A stretch of DNA of 64,000 nt from Phyllobacterium brassicacearum (GTDB lineage Bacteria > Pseudomonadota > Alphaproteobacteria > Rhizobiales > Rhizobiaceae), in the NCBI RefSeq assembly GCF_003010955.1, contig NZ_PGGO01000013.1, forward strand, positions 1 to 64,000, written 5' to 3'. How positions within the stretch are numbered: position 1 is the stretch's first letter; every line of letters starts with the position of its first letter. This document shows positions 25,635 to 34,751 of the stretch, piece by piece. The position numbers and the translations under genes are program-made. The notes beneath the pieces were generated by a model, which saw only the letters and a program-made list of their open reading frames with translations, was not told the DNA's origin and made no database searches.

Positions 25635-26882
25635 CTAGATCGCACGCTTGAGCGGCGCTTCCTTGACGTCACCAGGTGCGAAGATCTGGGTGTCAAGGTG
25701 AAGCAACGACGTCATCATGCAACCTTGAAGGATCAGCGGATGTTCGTCCGGGTAGCAGCGGATATTGAGATCCTGTGTCGCACCCCAGCCCGAAGTGCCC
25801 GAAACGATACCGCGCAATTCATCCTCCATGAGATCGAAGACTCCCGCTCCTGGACCAACCAACGCCACGGGAACCGGGTCAATGAGGGAGAACAGACTGC
25901 GCAACCCAGATCCGATCGCTTGCCCAGCCTTCCGAAACGCTGCGCGCTCGCTGCCGTCGTTTGCGCGCGCGAGATCGGCGACTTCGCCAAAGGCTGCGGG
26001 ATCCACATCCTGGGCAGGCTGGGAATTGTCTTCTTGGCCGGACGTTTTTCGCAAGATCGCATAGTCGCTGGCATAGGCTTCGATGCAGCCATGACGGCCG
26101 CAACGGCATAGCGCACCGTTTGGTACGTGCAGCATGTGGCCGAATTCGGCAGCGGAGGATTGAGCTCCGACGAATGGTTTGCCCTTGAGATACAGGCCCA
26201 TGCCGATGCCGTGCGAAAGCAGAATTGCTGCAAAATCCTCAGCATAATGGGAGGGGTCGCTCCAGCGCAGCGCTTCAGAGATCATGTTGCAGTCGTTTGC
26301 GACGGCAACGGTTACGCCATATCGCTTTGAAAGCGTTTCTCCGAAAGCAATGTTGCTGTCAGGTGTAATTGGGGACCAAAGCATGGTGCCGCCGGCAGAG
26401 TCCGTGACGCCTTGCACACCCATCGATATATGCATCAGCCTTCCTGCTTTGGGGGGAAGACTTCCGAGCTGATTATCGAGCATCCGGCATATCGACTGGT
26501 TGAGATCGTCCGCCGCTGCCGCCAGTGTCGGGACGCGTTGGAGCTCCTCGGATATCACCTGTCCCTTGTAGTCGAACAAGACGGCGTGAACGAGGTTGAG
26601 GGCGAGTTCGACAGCAGCGATCGTGCCTATTTCCGGGTTCAATGCGAGAGCGACCTGCGGCCGTCCGCGGCGGTTCGAAGCGACATCGCTGTCGCGGCTT
26701 TCGCCTATGATTCCTTCGGCAATGAGCGCTGTTGTAATGGCCGATACCGTGGATGGGCTGAGACCGGTCTCGGCAACGATATCGGTGCGCGACAGCGACC
26801 CGTGCCGGCGCAGGCCCGTCAGGACGAGCCTTCGATTTTGGCGCCTGACATCGTCCGGTCTCGCGATCTCATCGATCAACAA
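25635..26882 (-). CDS. xylR: ROK-family transcriptional repressor of xylose genes
   Basis: A 415-residue ROK regulator. A winged helix-turn-helix (about 28-60, SRTDIVAETGLSPSTVS) precedes the sugar-kinase-like domain with the ROK zinc site C-x-C-G-x2-G-C (Cys259, Cys261, Cys266) and the sugar-binding EFGH (246-249). The start is set at a TTG 8 bases after GGGAGG. The longer frame beginning at 26939 would put this ribosome site inside the gene. It is divergent from xylF, transcribed with xylB and xylA, and probably represses both directions until xylose binds. Confidence 0.88.
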   Translation of the reverse strand: MLIDEIARPDDVRRQNRRLVLTGLRRHGSLSRTDIVAETGLSPSTVSAITTALIAEGIIGESRDSDVASNRRGRPQVALALNPEIGTIAAVELALNLVHAVLFDYKGQVISEELQRVPTLAAAADDLNQSICRMLDNQLGSLPPKAGRLMHISMGVQGVTDSAGGTMLWSPITPDSNIAFGETLSKRYGVTVAVANDCNMISEALRWSDPSHYAEDFAAILLSHGIGMGLYLKGKPFVGAQSSAAEFGHMLHVPNGALCRCGRHGCIEAYASDYAILRKTSGQEDNSQPAQDVDPAAFGEVADLARANDGSERAAFRKAGQAIGSGLRSLFSLIDPVPVALVGPGAGVFDLMEDELRGIVSGTSGWGATQDLNIRCYPDEHPLILQGCMMTSLLHLDTQIFAPGDVKEAPLKRAI

Positions 26883-26963
26883 AATGATTTCCTCCCGAAA
26901 TCTTTTTTTGTGCGTCGCAAAATTATTGTTGCGCTGCAATAGGTTATCCTACGCAAAACCAAG

Positions 26964-26992
26964 TTGACATGGAAATGGTTTTAAGTCACTAT
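26964..26992 (+). promoter_or_regulatory. xylF promoter (sigma-70 type)
   Basis: A consensus -35 TTGACA (26964-26969) is followed after exactly 17 bases by CACTAT (26987-26992), which keeps the key A and T of a -10 box. The predicted start is at about 26999, inside the inverted repeat at 26996-27010, and leaves a leader of about 90 bases before xylF. Confidence 0.6.
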
Positions 26993-26995
26993 TTT

Positions 26996-27010
26996 TTTCG
27001 AGCCTCGAAA
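26996..27010. promoter_or_regulatory. Candidate XylR operator (15-bp perfect inverted repeat)
   Basis: TTTCGAG-C-CTCGAAA is a perfect palindrome around one central base, at the predicted xylF transcription start and in the 208-base gap between the divergent xylR and xylF. Its position would block xylF initiation when occupied, as expected for a ROK repressor. That XylR is the ligand is inferred from adjacency. Confidence 0.65.
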
Positions 27011-27090
27011 TAAAGAGGTTTTGGTGCTGGCCGGAGGTGAAAGGTCAAGCATCGATCAGTCAACGTGCTGCATGCACTGGGAGGATTATC

Positions 27091-28134
27091 ATGAAAAAAT
27101 ATGCAACCGCTTTGGCGGGTGCCGCTGTTCTTGCTGTCTCCATAGCCGGACCTGCTCTGGCGAAGGACAAGGTTGTTGGTGTGTCTTGGTCCAACTTCCA
27201 GGAAGAACGCTGGAAGACCGACGAAGCAGCTATCAAAAAGGCGCTCGAGGCCAATGGCGACAAGTACATTTCGGCTGACGCTCAGTCTTCCGCTTCCAAG
27301 CAGCTGACCGACGTTGAAAGCCTCATCTCCCAAGGTGCGAACGCCCTGATCATCCTCGCGCAGGATTCGGGCGCCATCGGACCAGCTGTCGAGAAGGCCG
27401 TTGCCGAAGGCATTCCAGTCGTCGGCTATGACCGGCTGATCGAAAACAAGGACGCGTTCTACATCACCTTCGATAACAAGGAAGTTGGCCGCATGCAGGC
27501 GCGCGGCGTCTTCGCTGTGAAGCCCGAGGGCAACTACGTGTTCATCAAGGGCAGCTCCGCTGATCCGAACGCAGACTTCCTGTTCTCGGGTGCCCAGGAA
27601 GTCCTGAAGGAAGCAATCGACTCCGGCAAGATCAAGAACGTCGGCGAGGCCTATACGGACGGCTGGCTGCCTGCCAATGCCCAGAAGAACATGGAGCAGT
27701 TCCTCACTGCCAACGACAACAAGGTTGACGCTGTTGTTGCCGCCAACGACGGCACCGCAGGCGGTGCAATCGCTGCTCTGCAAGCACAGGGCCTTGCTGG
27801 AAACGTTCCGGTCTCGGGCCAGGACGCCGACTTCGCTGCGTTGAACCGCGTTGCGCTCGGCACGCAGACCGTGACGATCTGGAAGGACTCGCGTGAGCTG
27901 GGTGCGCAGGCGGCCGGCATCGCTTCGGCTCTCGCCGACGGCAAGAAAATGGAAGAAATTCCAAACGTCCAGAAGTTCGCCGGTGGTGCCAACAAGGTTG
28001 AAGTCAACGCTGTCTTCCTGACACCGGTTCCGGTGACCAAGGACAACCTCGATGTCGTCATCGATGCTGGCTGGGTGACGAAGGACGTCGTCTGCCAGGG
28101 TGTCAAGGCTGGCGCTGTCCCGGCCTGCAAGTAA
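27091..28134 (+). CDS. xylF: D-xylose ABC transporter substrate-binding protein
   Basis: A 347-residue periplasmic binding protein of the ribose/xylose (PBP type 1) family. Residues 1-24 form a signal peptide ending PALA. The mature start [18 protein letters not shown] and the later [13 protein letters not shown] are typical of XylF. The ATG at 27091 follows GGGAGGA. It is the first gene of xylF-H-G, regulated from the divergent xylR promoter region and followed by a partial terminator that probably makes it the most abundant product. Confidence 0.94.
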   Translation: MKKYATALAGAAVLAVSIAGPALAKDKVVGVSWSNFQEERWKTDEAAIKKALEANGDKYISADAQSSASKQLTDVESLISQGANALIILAQDSGAIGPAVEKAVAEGIPVVGYDRLIENKDAFYITFDNKEVGRMQARGVFAVKPEGNYVFIKGSSADPNADFLFSGAQEVLKEAIDSGKIKNVGEAYTDGWLPANAQKNMEQFLTANDNKVDAVVAANDGTAGGAIAALQAQGLAGNVPVSGQDADFAALNRVALGTQTVTIWKDSRELGAQAAGIASALADGKKMEEIPNVQKFAGGANKVEVNAVFLTPVPVTKDNLDVVIDAGWVTKDVVCQGVKAGAVPACK

Positions 28135-28157
28135 ACCGCTCAAATCTGCTAATATTG

Positions 28158-28190
28158 AACGCCGCTGGTCCACTGGATCAGCGGCGTTTT
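28158..28190 (+). terminator. Intra-operon hairpin between xylF and xylH
   Basis: AACGCCGCTG (28158-28167) pairs with CAGCGGCGTT (28179-28188), loop of 11, followed by TT. The T-run is short (TTTT including the stem), so part of the transcription should read through to xylH 27 bases later. The likely effect is a surplus of XylF over the membrane components. Confidence 0.7.
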
Positions 28191-28216
28191 AAAAAACATG
28201 GAACTGGGAGAATAAA

Positions 28217-29524
28217 ATGAGTGATCCAGCCATAAGTCTCGACCGGGCACGCGCCTCAGAACTTGGCATAGTTGCCCGGTTCTTCAAGGCAACTGAGCTC
28301 GACACACGCCTTCTCGGCATGATCGGAGCGCTGGTCATCATCTGGCTTGCCTTCCAGTTCCTCTCGGGGGGGCAGTTCTTGACGCCGCGCAACCTGTGGA
28401 ATCTGTCGGTCCAGACATCGTCCATTGCCGTGATGGCAACCGGCATGGTCCTGATCATCGTTACCCGCAATATCGACCTCTCGGTCGGTTCCGTGCTCGG
28501 CTTTGTCGGGATGATCATGGGCGTCACCCAGGCAGAATTCCTGCCGAAGCTGATAGGCTTCGAGCATCCAGCCACCTGGATCATTGCCCTCGGCATCGGC
28601 ATCCTGACAGGCGCGCTGATTGGTGGTTTCCAGGGCTTCATCATCGCATTCCTCGGCGTTCCGGCCTTCATCGTTACCCTTGGCGGGCTCCTCGTTTGGC
28701 GAGGCGCGGCCTGGTGGGTCACGTCCGGCCGCACGGTTGCGCCGATGGACTCGACCTTCCGCCTCATGGGCGGTGGACCTGAAGGCGCAATCGGCGCCAC
28801 GTGGAGCTGGGTTGTCGGTATTATTGCTTGCCTTGCCATCGTCGCGATGGTCGTCAACAGCCGCCGCCAGCGCAAGCGTTTCAATTTTCCGCGCAGACCA
28901 GTTTGGGCAGAGGTGTTCATGTCGGCTGTGGGCTGCGGTCTCGTCCTCGGGGCAGTTGCCCTCGCCAACGCCTATTACTGGCCGATCGGTATCGTGCGCA
29001 AATACGCAGAAGCCAGCGGCATCACGATTCCCGACGGCGGCCTGTTCATCTCGCATGGCATCGCCCTGCCAGTGCTGATTGCCGTCGCGACGGGCATTAT
29101 CATGACGTTTGTCACAACACGCACGCGCTTCGGCCGCTATGTCTTTGCCATGGGTGGCAATCCGGAGGCGGCCGATCTTGCCGGTATCAATACCCGCTGG
29201 GTTACGATGAAAATCTTCATCATCATGGGCATTCTTTGTGCCATTGCCGGTGCGATCTCCACCGCACGCCTGAATGCTGCGACCAATGCGCAAGGCACAC
29301 TGGACGAACTCTTGACCATCGCCGCTGCGGTTATCGGCGGCACGTCCCTGGCGGGCGGCGTCGGCACGATCGCCGGGGCGATGATTGGTGCACTGCTGAT
29401 GCAGTCGCTGAGTTCGGGCATGGTGCTTCTTGGTCTTGATACGCCGTTGCAGAACATTGTCGTCGGTCTCGTTCTCGTCGTTGCCGTATGGCTCGACACG
29501 ATCTATCGCCGCCGCACCGCTTGA
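28217..29524 (+). CDS. xylH: D-xylose ABC transporter permease
   Basis: A 435-residue inner-membrane permease of the RbsC/XylH family with 10 or more predicted helices. It contains [13 protein letters not shown] and, near the end, [17 protein letters not shown], the family's conserved cytoplasmic loop. A hydrophilic insert (about 215-235) separates two helical halves, as in other XylH proteins. It lies between xylF and xylG. Confidence 0.93.
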   Translation: MSDPAISLDRARASELGIVARFFKATELDTRLLGMIGALVIIWLAFQFLSGGQFLTPRNLWNLSVQTSSIAVMATGMVLIIVTRNIDLSVGSVLGFVGMIMGVTQAEFLPKLIGFEHPATWIIALGIGILTGALIGGFQGFIIAFLGVPAFIVTLGGLLVWRGAAWWVTSGRTVAPMDSTFRLMGGGPEGAIGATWSWVVGIIACLAIVAMVVNSRRQRKRFNFPRRPVWAEVFMSAVGCGLVLGAVALANAYYWPIGIVRKYAEASGITIPDGGLFISHGIALPVLIAVATGIIMTFVTTRTRFGRYVFAMGGNPEAADLAGINTRWVTMKIFIIMGILCAIAGAISTARLNAATNAQGTLDELLTIAAAVIGGTSLAGGVGTIAGAMIGALLMQSLSSGMVLLGLDTPLQNIVVGLVLVVAVWLDTIYRRRTA

Positions 29525-29538
29525 GGGGAGAACAAGAA

Positions 29539-30318
29539 ATGACCAGTACACAAGCACCTCTCGTTGATATGGAAAACATCTCGATCGCTTTCGGTGGTAT
29601 CCGGGCGGTCGATGGAGCTTCCGTCAATTTGTACCCTGGTGAGGTCGTGGCTTTGCTCGGCCATAATGGCGCCGGCAAGTCGACGCTGATCAAAATCCTC
29701 TCGGGCGCCTACAAGCGCGACAGCGGGACGATCAAGGTCAATGGCGAAGAGGCCGCGATCAGCAACCCCCGCGACGCCAAATCCCACGGTATTGAGACGA
29801 TCTATCAGACATTGGCGCTCGCAGATAATGTGGATACGGCCGCCAATCTCTATCTCGGCCGCGAGCTGATGACACCCTGGGGCACACTAGACGACGTGGC
29901 GATGGAGCACAGCGCGCGCGAAGTCATGGGGCGGCTAAATCCGCGCTTCCAGCGGTTCAAGGACCCGGTTAAGGCACTTTCCGGCGGTCAGCGCCAGTCG
30001 GTCGCCATTGCACGCGCGATCCTCTTCAACGCCCGCATCCTGATCATGGACGAGCCCACAGCCGCGCTCGGACCGCAGGAGACTGCCCAGGTTGGTGAAC
30101 TCATCAAGCAATTGAAAAGCGAAGGTATCGGTATCTTCCTGATCAGCCACGACATTCACGACGTCTTCCATCTCGCAGATCGAGTGGCCGTGATGAAGAA
30201 CGGTCAGGTCGTCGGCACCGCCAAGGTAGGGGATGTAACCGAGGATGAAGTGCTTGGCATGATCATTCTAGGTAAATGTCCGCCAGGCGCGATACCGGGT
30301 CCCGGTGCCGTCAACTAA
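29539..30318 (+). CDS. xylG: Xylose ABC transporter ATP-binding protein (single cassette)
   Basis: A 259-residue ATPase: Walker [10 protein letters not shown] (41-49), Gln90, signature LSGGQ (147-151), Walker B ILIMDEP (167-173) and His204. It is only half the size of the double-cassette E. coli XylG/RbsA (about 500 aa) but similar to FrcA of the Sinorhizobium fructose system, so it presumably works as a homodimer. The ATG at 29539 is 14 bases after xylH behind AGGGGAG. Its own terminator follows. Confidence 0.92.
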   Translation: MTSTQAPLVDMENISIAFGGIRAVDGASVNLYPGEVVALLGHNGAGKSTLIKILSGAYKRDSGTIKVNGEEAAISNPRDAKSHGIETIYQTLALADNVDTAANLYLGRELMTPWGTLDDVAMEHSAREVMGRLNPRFQRFKDPVKALSGGQRQSVAIARAILFNARILIMDEPTAALGPQETAQVGELIKQLKSEGIGIFLISHDIHDVFHLADRVAVMKNGQVVGTAKVGDVTEDEVLGMIILGKCPPGAIPGPGAVN

Positions 30319-30322
30319 ACGC

Positions 30323-30355
30323 AATAAAAAGGCCGCTTTAAGCGGCCTTTTTATT
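30323..30355. terminator. Bidirectional terminator between xylG and nfu
   Basis: AATAAAAAGGCCGCTT (30323-30338) and AAGCGGCCTTTTTATT (30340-30355) form an almost loopless inverted repeat with an A-run on one side and a T-run on the other. It can stop xylFHG from the left and the minus-strand nfu transcript from the right. Confidence 0.92.
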
Positions 30356-30369
30356 GGGAGCTGGATTGC

Positions 30370-30948
30370 TCAGATTGATTCGACGTGCTGGACCTCGGGA
30401 ACGAAATGCTTAAGAAGGTTCTGGATGCCGTGTTTGAGGGTGGCCGTCGATGAGGGGCAGCCAGAGCACGCACCCTTCATGTGCAGGAAAACAGTGCCGT
30501 TCTCATAACCGCGGAACGTGATATCGCCGCCATCCTGGGCCACAGCGGGGCGGACACGGGTTTCAAGCAGTTCCTTGATTGTATCGACAATTTCCGTGTC
30601 GGCACTGTCAAAGAACTCGCCATCGGTCTCGCGCTGTGCCGTATCGGCAACCTGGGTCGCATTGGCCATGACGGGCGCGCCCGACATGAAGTGCTCCATG
30701 ATTGCGCCGAGGATGGCGGGCTTCAGGTGCTGCCACTCCGGGCCTTCGGACTTGGTCACCGTAACGAAATCGTAACCGAAGAACACGCCGGTAACACCGG
30801 GGATGGCAAAGATCTTGCCAGCAAGCTGAGAAGCCTCTCCCGCACTCGCCGCGTCGCGGAAATCAGCCGTTCCTTCCTCAAGCACCACCTTCCCAGGCAG
30901 GAATTTCAAGGTCGCCGGATTCGGCGTTGCTTCAGTCTGGATGAACAT
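30370..30948 (-). CDS. NifU/Nfu-type iron-sulfur carrier protein
   Basis: A 192-residue Fe-S scaffold/carrier. The N-terminal Nfu_N domain (MFIQTEATPNPATLKFLPG, about 1-88) precedes the NifU C-terminal domain with the cluster-binding Cys161-x2-Cys164 (ACSGCPSS). It delivers clusters to apoproteins in the cytoplasm. It is the end of the minus-strand housekeeping block and is followed by the bidirectional terminator. Confidence 0.93.
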   Translation of the reverse strand: MFIQTEATPNPATLKFLPGKVVLEEGTADFRDAASAGEASQLAGKIFAIPGVTGVFFGYDFVTVTKSEGPEWQHLKPAILGAIMEHFMSGAPVMANATQVADTAQRETDGEFFDSADTEIVDTIKELLETRVRPAVAQDGGDITFRGYENGTVFLHMKGACSGCPSSTATLKHGIQNLLKHFVPEVQHVESI

Positions 30949-31049
30949 GGCGGATCTCGCGTGTCTAGTTTAGAACCATTCAAAGGGCGATATAGGCCTT
31001 TAAACCCAACTCTTCAAGTCAGGATTGTATCACGATTTTGCTCACGCGA

Positions 31050-31538
31050 TCACGTAATCGCGTCGATGTCCTCATCGGAGAGATTATACGGAACGACCGT
31101 CACCGGAATGGAGAAGGATTCGCGCCCGGCAAGCGACTGGACGAGGGGGCCGGGGCCTTCTTTGCCGGAGCCCGCGGCCAGGACGAGGATGGCAATATCC
31201 TGATCCTCTTCGATCAGTTTCTGAATCTCTTCGGACGTAATTCCCTCACGCACAACGAGTTCCGATTCGATTCCAATCGATTCACGCACACTTGCCGCAA
31301 ACTTGCTGAGCGTCGAATGGGCACGCTCCTCGGCTTCCGCACGCATGATCTGCTCGACGCCCAGAAACGCTTGGAAATCGGCCGAGTCGATGACGAACAA
31401 CAGCAACAGCACGCCGCCGGTGGTCTTGGCACGGCGGGAGGCATAAGCGACTGCACGTTCGCATTCAGGCGTCTCGTCGATGACGGCCAGAAATTTGCGA
31501 CGGTGGCCGGCTTCGCGGCTGAGACGTTTCGATACCAT
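31050..31538 (-). CDS. Universal stress protein (UspA family)
   Basis: A 162-residue single-domain Usp protein. The first strand is KFLAVIDETPECERAV (about 15-30). The C-terminal nucleotide-binding region reads VLAAGSGKEGPGPLVQSL and ends IPVTVVP, close to the ATP-binding G-2x-G-9x-G(S/T) layout. The specific role is unknown. It lies between trpS and nfu on the same strand. Confidence 0.9.
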   Translation of the reverse strand: MVSKRLSREAGHRRKFLAVIDETPECERAVAYASRRAKTTGGVLLLLFVIDSADFQAFLGVEQIMRAEAEERAHSTLSKFAASVRESIGIESELVVREGITSEEIQKLIEEDQDIAILVLAAGSGKEGPGPLVQSLAGRESFSIPVTVVPYNLSDEDIDAIT

Positions 31539-31582
31539 GTGGTCAACCTGCCCTAACCGTTGAGCGTCCGCAAGGCCCGGGC

Positions 31583-32662
31583 CTAATCCTGCAGAAAGCC
31601 CATAATATCACGGACATTGCGCATCGTCTTCTCGGCAAGAACGCTCGCGCGTTCGCCACCATCTTTCAGGATCGCATCGACATGGCCGGGGTCTGCCGAA
31701 ATCCGGCGCATCTCCGCAGCGATCGGCGCCAGTTTCTCCACAGCAAGGTCGGCTAGCGCCGGCTTGAAGACAGAAAACTGCTGTCCGCCAAAATCGCGGA
31801 TGACGCTTTCCTTGTCGCTGTCGATCAATGCAGCGTAAATGCCGACAAGGTTGTCTGCTTCCGGACGATCCTTCAGTCCGTCAACATCCGACGGCAGCGG
31901 TTCCGAATCTGTCTTGGCCTTGCGAATCTTCTTCGAAATCGTGTCCGCATCATCGATGAGGTTGATGCGGGATAGATCGGATGGATCGGACTTTGACATT
32001 TTTTTGGTACCATCACGCAGACTCATAACGCGTGCGGCAGGACCACCAATTACCGGCTCGGTCAGCGGAAAGAAACTTGCAATTGTTTCGTCACCCGATT
32101 GCGTCTCGACACCGAGCCCAAGTTCAGCAATTCGATCCGAAAAGTCCGTGTTGAACTTCTGGGCAATATCGCGCGTCAGCTCCAGATGCTGCTTCTGATC
32201 TTCGCCAACCGGTACGTGGGTTGCGCGATAGGCGAGAATGTCGGCTGCCATCAGATTGGGGTACGTAAAGAGACCGACCGAGGCATTTTCGCGATCCTTG
32301 CCCGCCTTGTCCTTGAACTGAGTCATCCGGTTCAACCAGCCCATGCGAGCGACACAATTGAAGATCCAGGCAAGTTCGGCATGCTGGTGAACGCGGCTCT
32401 GGTTGAAGACGATATGCTTCTTTGCATCGATGCCCGAGGCGAGGAACGCAGCAGTCACTTCTCGCGTATTGCGCATCAGCTCGGCCGGCCCACCCCAGAC
32501 GGAAATGGCCTGGGTGATCGCATGCTGGTCCACGACGCAATAGATACAGTTGTTACTTTCCTGCAGTGCAACCCAACGGCGGATTGCACCGAGATAGTTG
32601 CCGAGATGCAGATTGCCGGTTGGCTGGACACCGGAAAAGACGAGCGGTTCAAACGTGCTCAT
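31583..32662 (-). CDS. trpS: Tryptophanyl-tRNA synthetase
   Basis: A 359-residue class I aminoacyl-tRNA synthetase that charges tRNA-Trp. The HIGH-type motif is [12 protein letters not shown] (14-25) and the KMSKS loop is at 221-225. The ATG at 32662 gives the usual N-terminus [16 protein letters not shown]; the frame runs back to 32749 without family similarity. It stands next to murJ-glnD-mutS, as in Brucella and relatives. Confidence 0.97.
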   Translation of the reverse strand: MSTFEPLVFSGVQPTGNLHLGNYLGAIRRWVALQESNNCIYCVVDQHAITQAISVWGGPAELMRNTREVTAAFLASGIDAKKHIVFNQSRVHQHAELAWIFNCVARMGWLNRMTQFKDKAGKDRENASVGLFTYPNLMAADILAYRATHVPVGEDQKQHLELTRDIAQKFNTDFSDRIAELGLGVETQSGDETIASFFPLTEPVIGGPAARVMSLRDGTKKMSKSDPSDLSRINLIDDADTISKKIRKAKTDSEPLPSDVDGLKDRPEADNLVGIYAALIDSDKESVIRDFGGQQFSVFKPALADLAVEKLAPIAAEMRRISADPGHVDAILKDGGERASVLAEKTMRNVRDIMGFLQD

Positions 32663-32768
32663 AAATCGTCCTTGATCGTTCGGAGATCGGGCCCGCGGCG
32701 CCGATAGCAATGAAGACGCGGTTTTGGCAGAGGGAGGCGTTGTATTCAAGCCCTATCAATGCAAGGGC

Positions 32769-33155
32769 TCATTTGAGTTCCAACAGATCCCATTTATTGC
32801 CGTAAAGGTCTTCAAACACGGCAACGCTGCCGTAGGTCTCATGGCGCGGTTCTTCGAGGAACCGCACGCCATCTTTCATCATGGTCGCATAATCCTGCGC
32901 AAAATCGTCAGTCTGCAGAAACAGTGCGACGCGTCCGCCGGTCTGGTTGCCGATACTTGCCTCCTGTATCTCACCGTCGGCTTTGGCGAGGAGCAACCGG
33001 CTGTCGCCCTTTTCGGGAGCGACGACAACCCAGCGCTTGGCATCCGAGAGAGGAGTGTCGCTGACAAGTGAGAAGCCAAGCACTTTCGTGTACCAGGCAA
33101 TTGCCTCGTCATAGTCGCGGACGACCAGTGTGATCATGCCAAGATGACGACTCAA
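32769..33155 (-). CDS. VOC (glyoxalase/bleomycin-resistance) family protein
   Basis: A 128-residue protein with the two beta-alpha-beta-beta-beta halves of the vicinal-oxygen-chelate fold (MITLVVRDYDEAIAWY; YGSVAVFEDLYGNKWDLLE). Family metal ligands would include a Glu near the C-terminus (Glu109 or Glu120 region). I start it at a TTG that overlaps the murJ stop (TTGA), giving MSRHLGMITLVV as in relatives; an internal ATG at 33137 is the alternative. Substrate unknown. Confidence 0.82.
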   Translation of the reverse strand: MSRHLGMITLVVRDYDEAIAWYTKVLGFSLVSDTPLSDAKRWVVVAPEKGDSRLLLAKADGEIQEASIGNQTGGRVALFLQTDDFAQDYATMMKDGVRFLEEPRHETYGSVAVFEDLYGNKWDLLELK

Positions 33156-34750
33156 GATGCGGTGTCCTCGGGGGGGATTTCCGGGGTTTTTGCTCCGCGT
33201 CTGACGTTGCGCCGTATCATGCCGAGACTGGCACCGCCGGTCCCAAATGCCAGCGCGAAGTAAAGGATCATCGATAGTCCGACCAGTGACATGACCGCGA
33301 TCGCCTGCGTGTGCAGCGGCGCATGCGGAGCAAGTGCGGGACCCATCCAGGCAATGGCATAATAAAGCGCAAGCCCCATCAGGCCGGCGGCGAGGACCAA
33401 GCGTGGAATGCGTGTCAGCAAGGGAATGTCGCGGCCCCAATGCCCTCTCCACACGAGCGTTGTGAATAGCAGGATTGCATTGGTCCATCCGGCGACGACC
33501 TCGGCTGTTGCTATGCCGGTCTCTGCCATTACGGGGAAAAGCGTTAGCGCCAGAGTGACATTCACGATGACAGCTATGATGGCAAAGATCATCGGCGTCC
33601 GGGTATCCTCGCGGGCAAAGAAACCCGGCAAAAAGGCTTTGATAAGTACGAAAGCGGGAAGTCCAAGGCCATAAATTGCCAGAATATTGCCGACAGTGTG
33701 GGTGGAAGCCGTAGAGAAATTGCCACGCTCGTAAAGCATGCGAACGATTGGCTCCGACATGACCAGGAGAGCGGCTGCAGCGGGAAGTGTCAGGAAAAGG
33801 GTGAATTCCACCGATCGGTTCTGCAGGCTGCCTGCCTCCTTGAGATTGCCTGAGCGCAGGGCACGGGCCAGTTCCGGCAGAAGCACTGTTGCAACGGCGA
33901 TACCAACGACACCAAGTGGAAGTTGATAGATCCGGTCGGCATAGGCGAGAGACGAAATCGCCCCTGACTTCGCTGACGCAATATTCGTGTTGATAAGGAG
34001 GTTGATCTGGGTAATGCCACCGGTAACGGCTGCGGGGAAAGCGAGTACCAGCAACCGTTTGACGTTCGGGGTCAGGTGGGGCAAGCGGAATCCGATTGAA
34101 ATCCCGGCGTTGCGAACAGCGAACCAGACGATCGCAAGCTGGACGACGCCTGAGGCCATTACACCCCAGGAAAGCGCATATCCAACCTTCGTGCCATCGT
34201 GTCCTTTCAGCCAAGCGTAGCCGAGGATGGCGATGAGGATCACATTCAGGAAGACCGGCGCAATTGCAGCCGCGAAATAGCGATGCAGAGAATTGAGCAT
34301 ACCGCTCATCATTGCCGCAAGCGACATGCAGGCAAGGTAAGGAAACATGATGATCGCCATCGACACGGTGTTGTCGAACTTCAGCGCATCCTCAACGAAG
34401 CCCGGCGCTATCACATAACGCACTATTAGCGGCATGGTGAGTTCCATAAGGATCGTCAGGCCGAGGAGCACCGTGAACAGGACGCCGAATACTTCCTCGG
34501 AAAAGCGCCGTGCGCCATGCAGTCCGTTGGCTTCGATTTCCTTCGCGAACAGTGGAACAAAGGCGGCGTTGAAGGCCCCTTCGGCAAAGAGCCTGCGGAA
34601 CGTGTTCGGAAAGCGGAAAGCCGCGTTGAAAGCGTCAGCGATTGGACCAGTACCCAGCGCTGCTGCCATCAACATCTCGCGGGTGAAACCGAAAACGCGG
34701 CTCATAAGCGTGCCGGATGCAACCGTGGCAAATTTTTTGACCAGACTCAT
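33152..34750 (-). CDS. murJ: Lipid II flippase
   Basis: A 532-residue polytopic protein (MviN/MurJ) with about 14 membrane segments that moves lipid II to the periplasmic face for peptidoglycan synthesis. The N-terminus (SLVKKFATVASGTLMSRVFG) and the later AFVPLFAKE are family hallmarks. It starts one base after the glnD stop (TAG-A-ATG) and overlaps the VOC gene, so glnD-murJ-VOC are probably co-transcribed. Confidence 0.96.
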   Translation of the reverse strand: MSLVKKFATVASGTLMSRVFGFTREMLMAAALGTGPIADAFNAAFRFPNTFRRLFAEGAFNAAFVPLFAKEIEANGLHGARRFSEEVFGVLFTVLLGLTILMELTMPLIVRYVIAPGFVEDALKFDNTVSMAIIMFPYLACMSLAAMMSGMLNSLHRYFAAAIAPVFLNVILIAILGYAWLKGHDGTKVGYALSWGVMASGVVQLAIVWFAVRNAGISIGFRLPHLTPNVKRLLVLAFPAAVTGGITQINLLINTNIASAKSGAISSLAYADRIYQLPLGVVGIAVATVLLPELARALRSGNLKEAGSLQNRSVEFTLFLTLPAAAALLVMSEPIVRMLYERGNFSTASTHTVGNILAIYGLGLPAFVLIKAFLPGFFAREDTRTPMIFAIIAVIVNVTLALTLFPVMAETGIATAEVVAGWTNAILLFTTLVWRGHWGRDIPLLTRIPRLVLAAGLMGLALYYAIAWMGPALAPHAPLHTQAIAVMSLVGLSMILYFALAFGTGGASLGMIRRNVRRGAKTPEIPPEDTAS

Positions 34751-34751
34751 T

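Noticed and set aside
28256-29557. 433-codon minus-strand frame
   Set aside because: Antisense to xylH, very rich in Asp/Arg/His; no domain and no ribosome site.
32749-32769. AGCCCT/AGGGCT hairpin near the end of the VOC gene
   Set aside because: The stem is only 6 bp with no T-run, too weak to call a terminator.
33156-34214. N-terminal extension of the VOC frame through murJ
   Set aside because: Residues before the VOC domain are low-complexity shadow of murJ in another frame.
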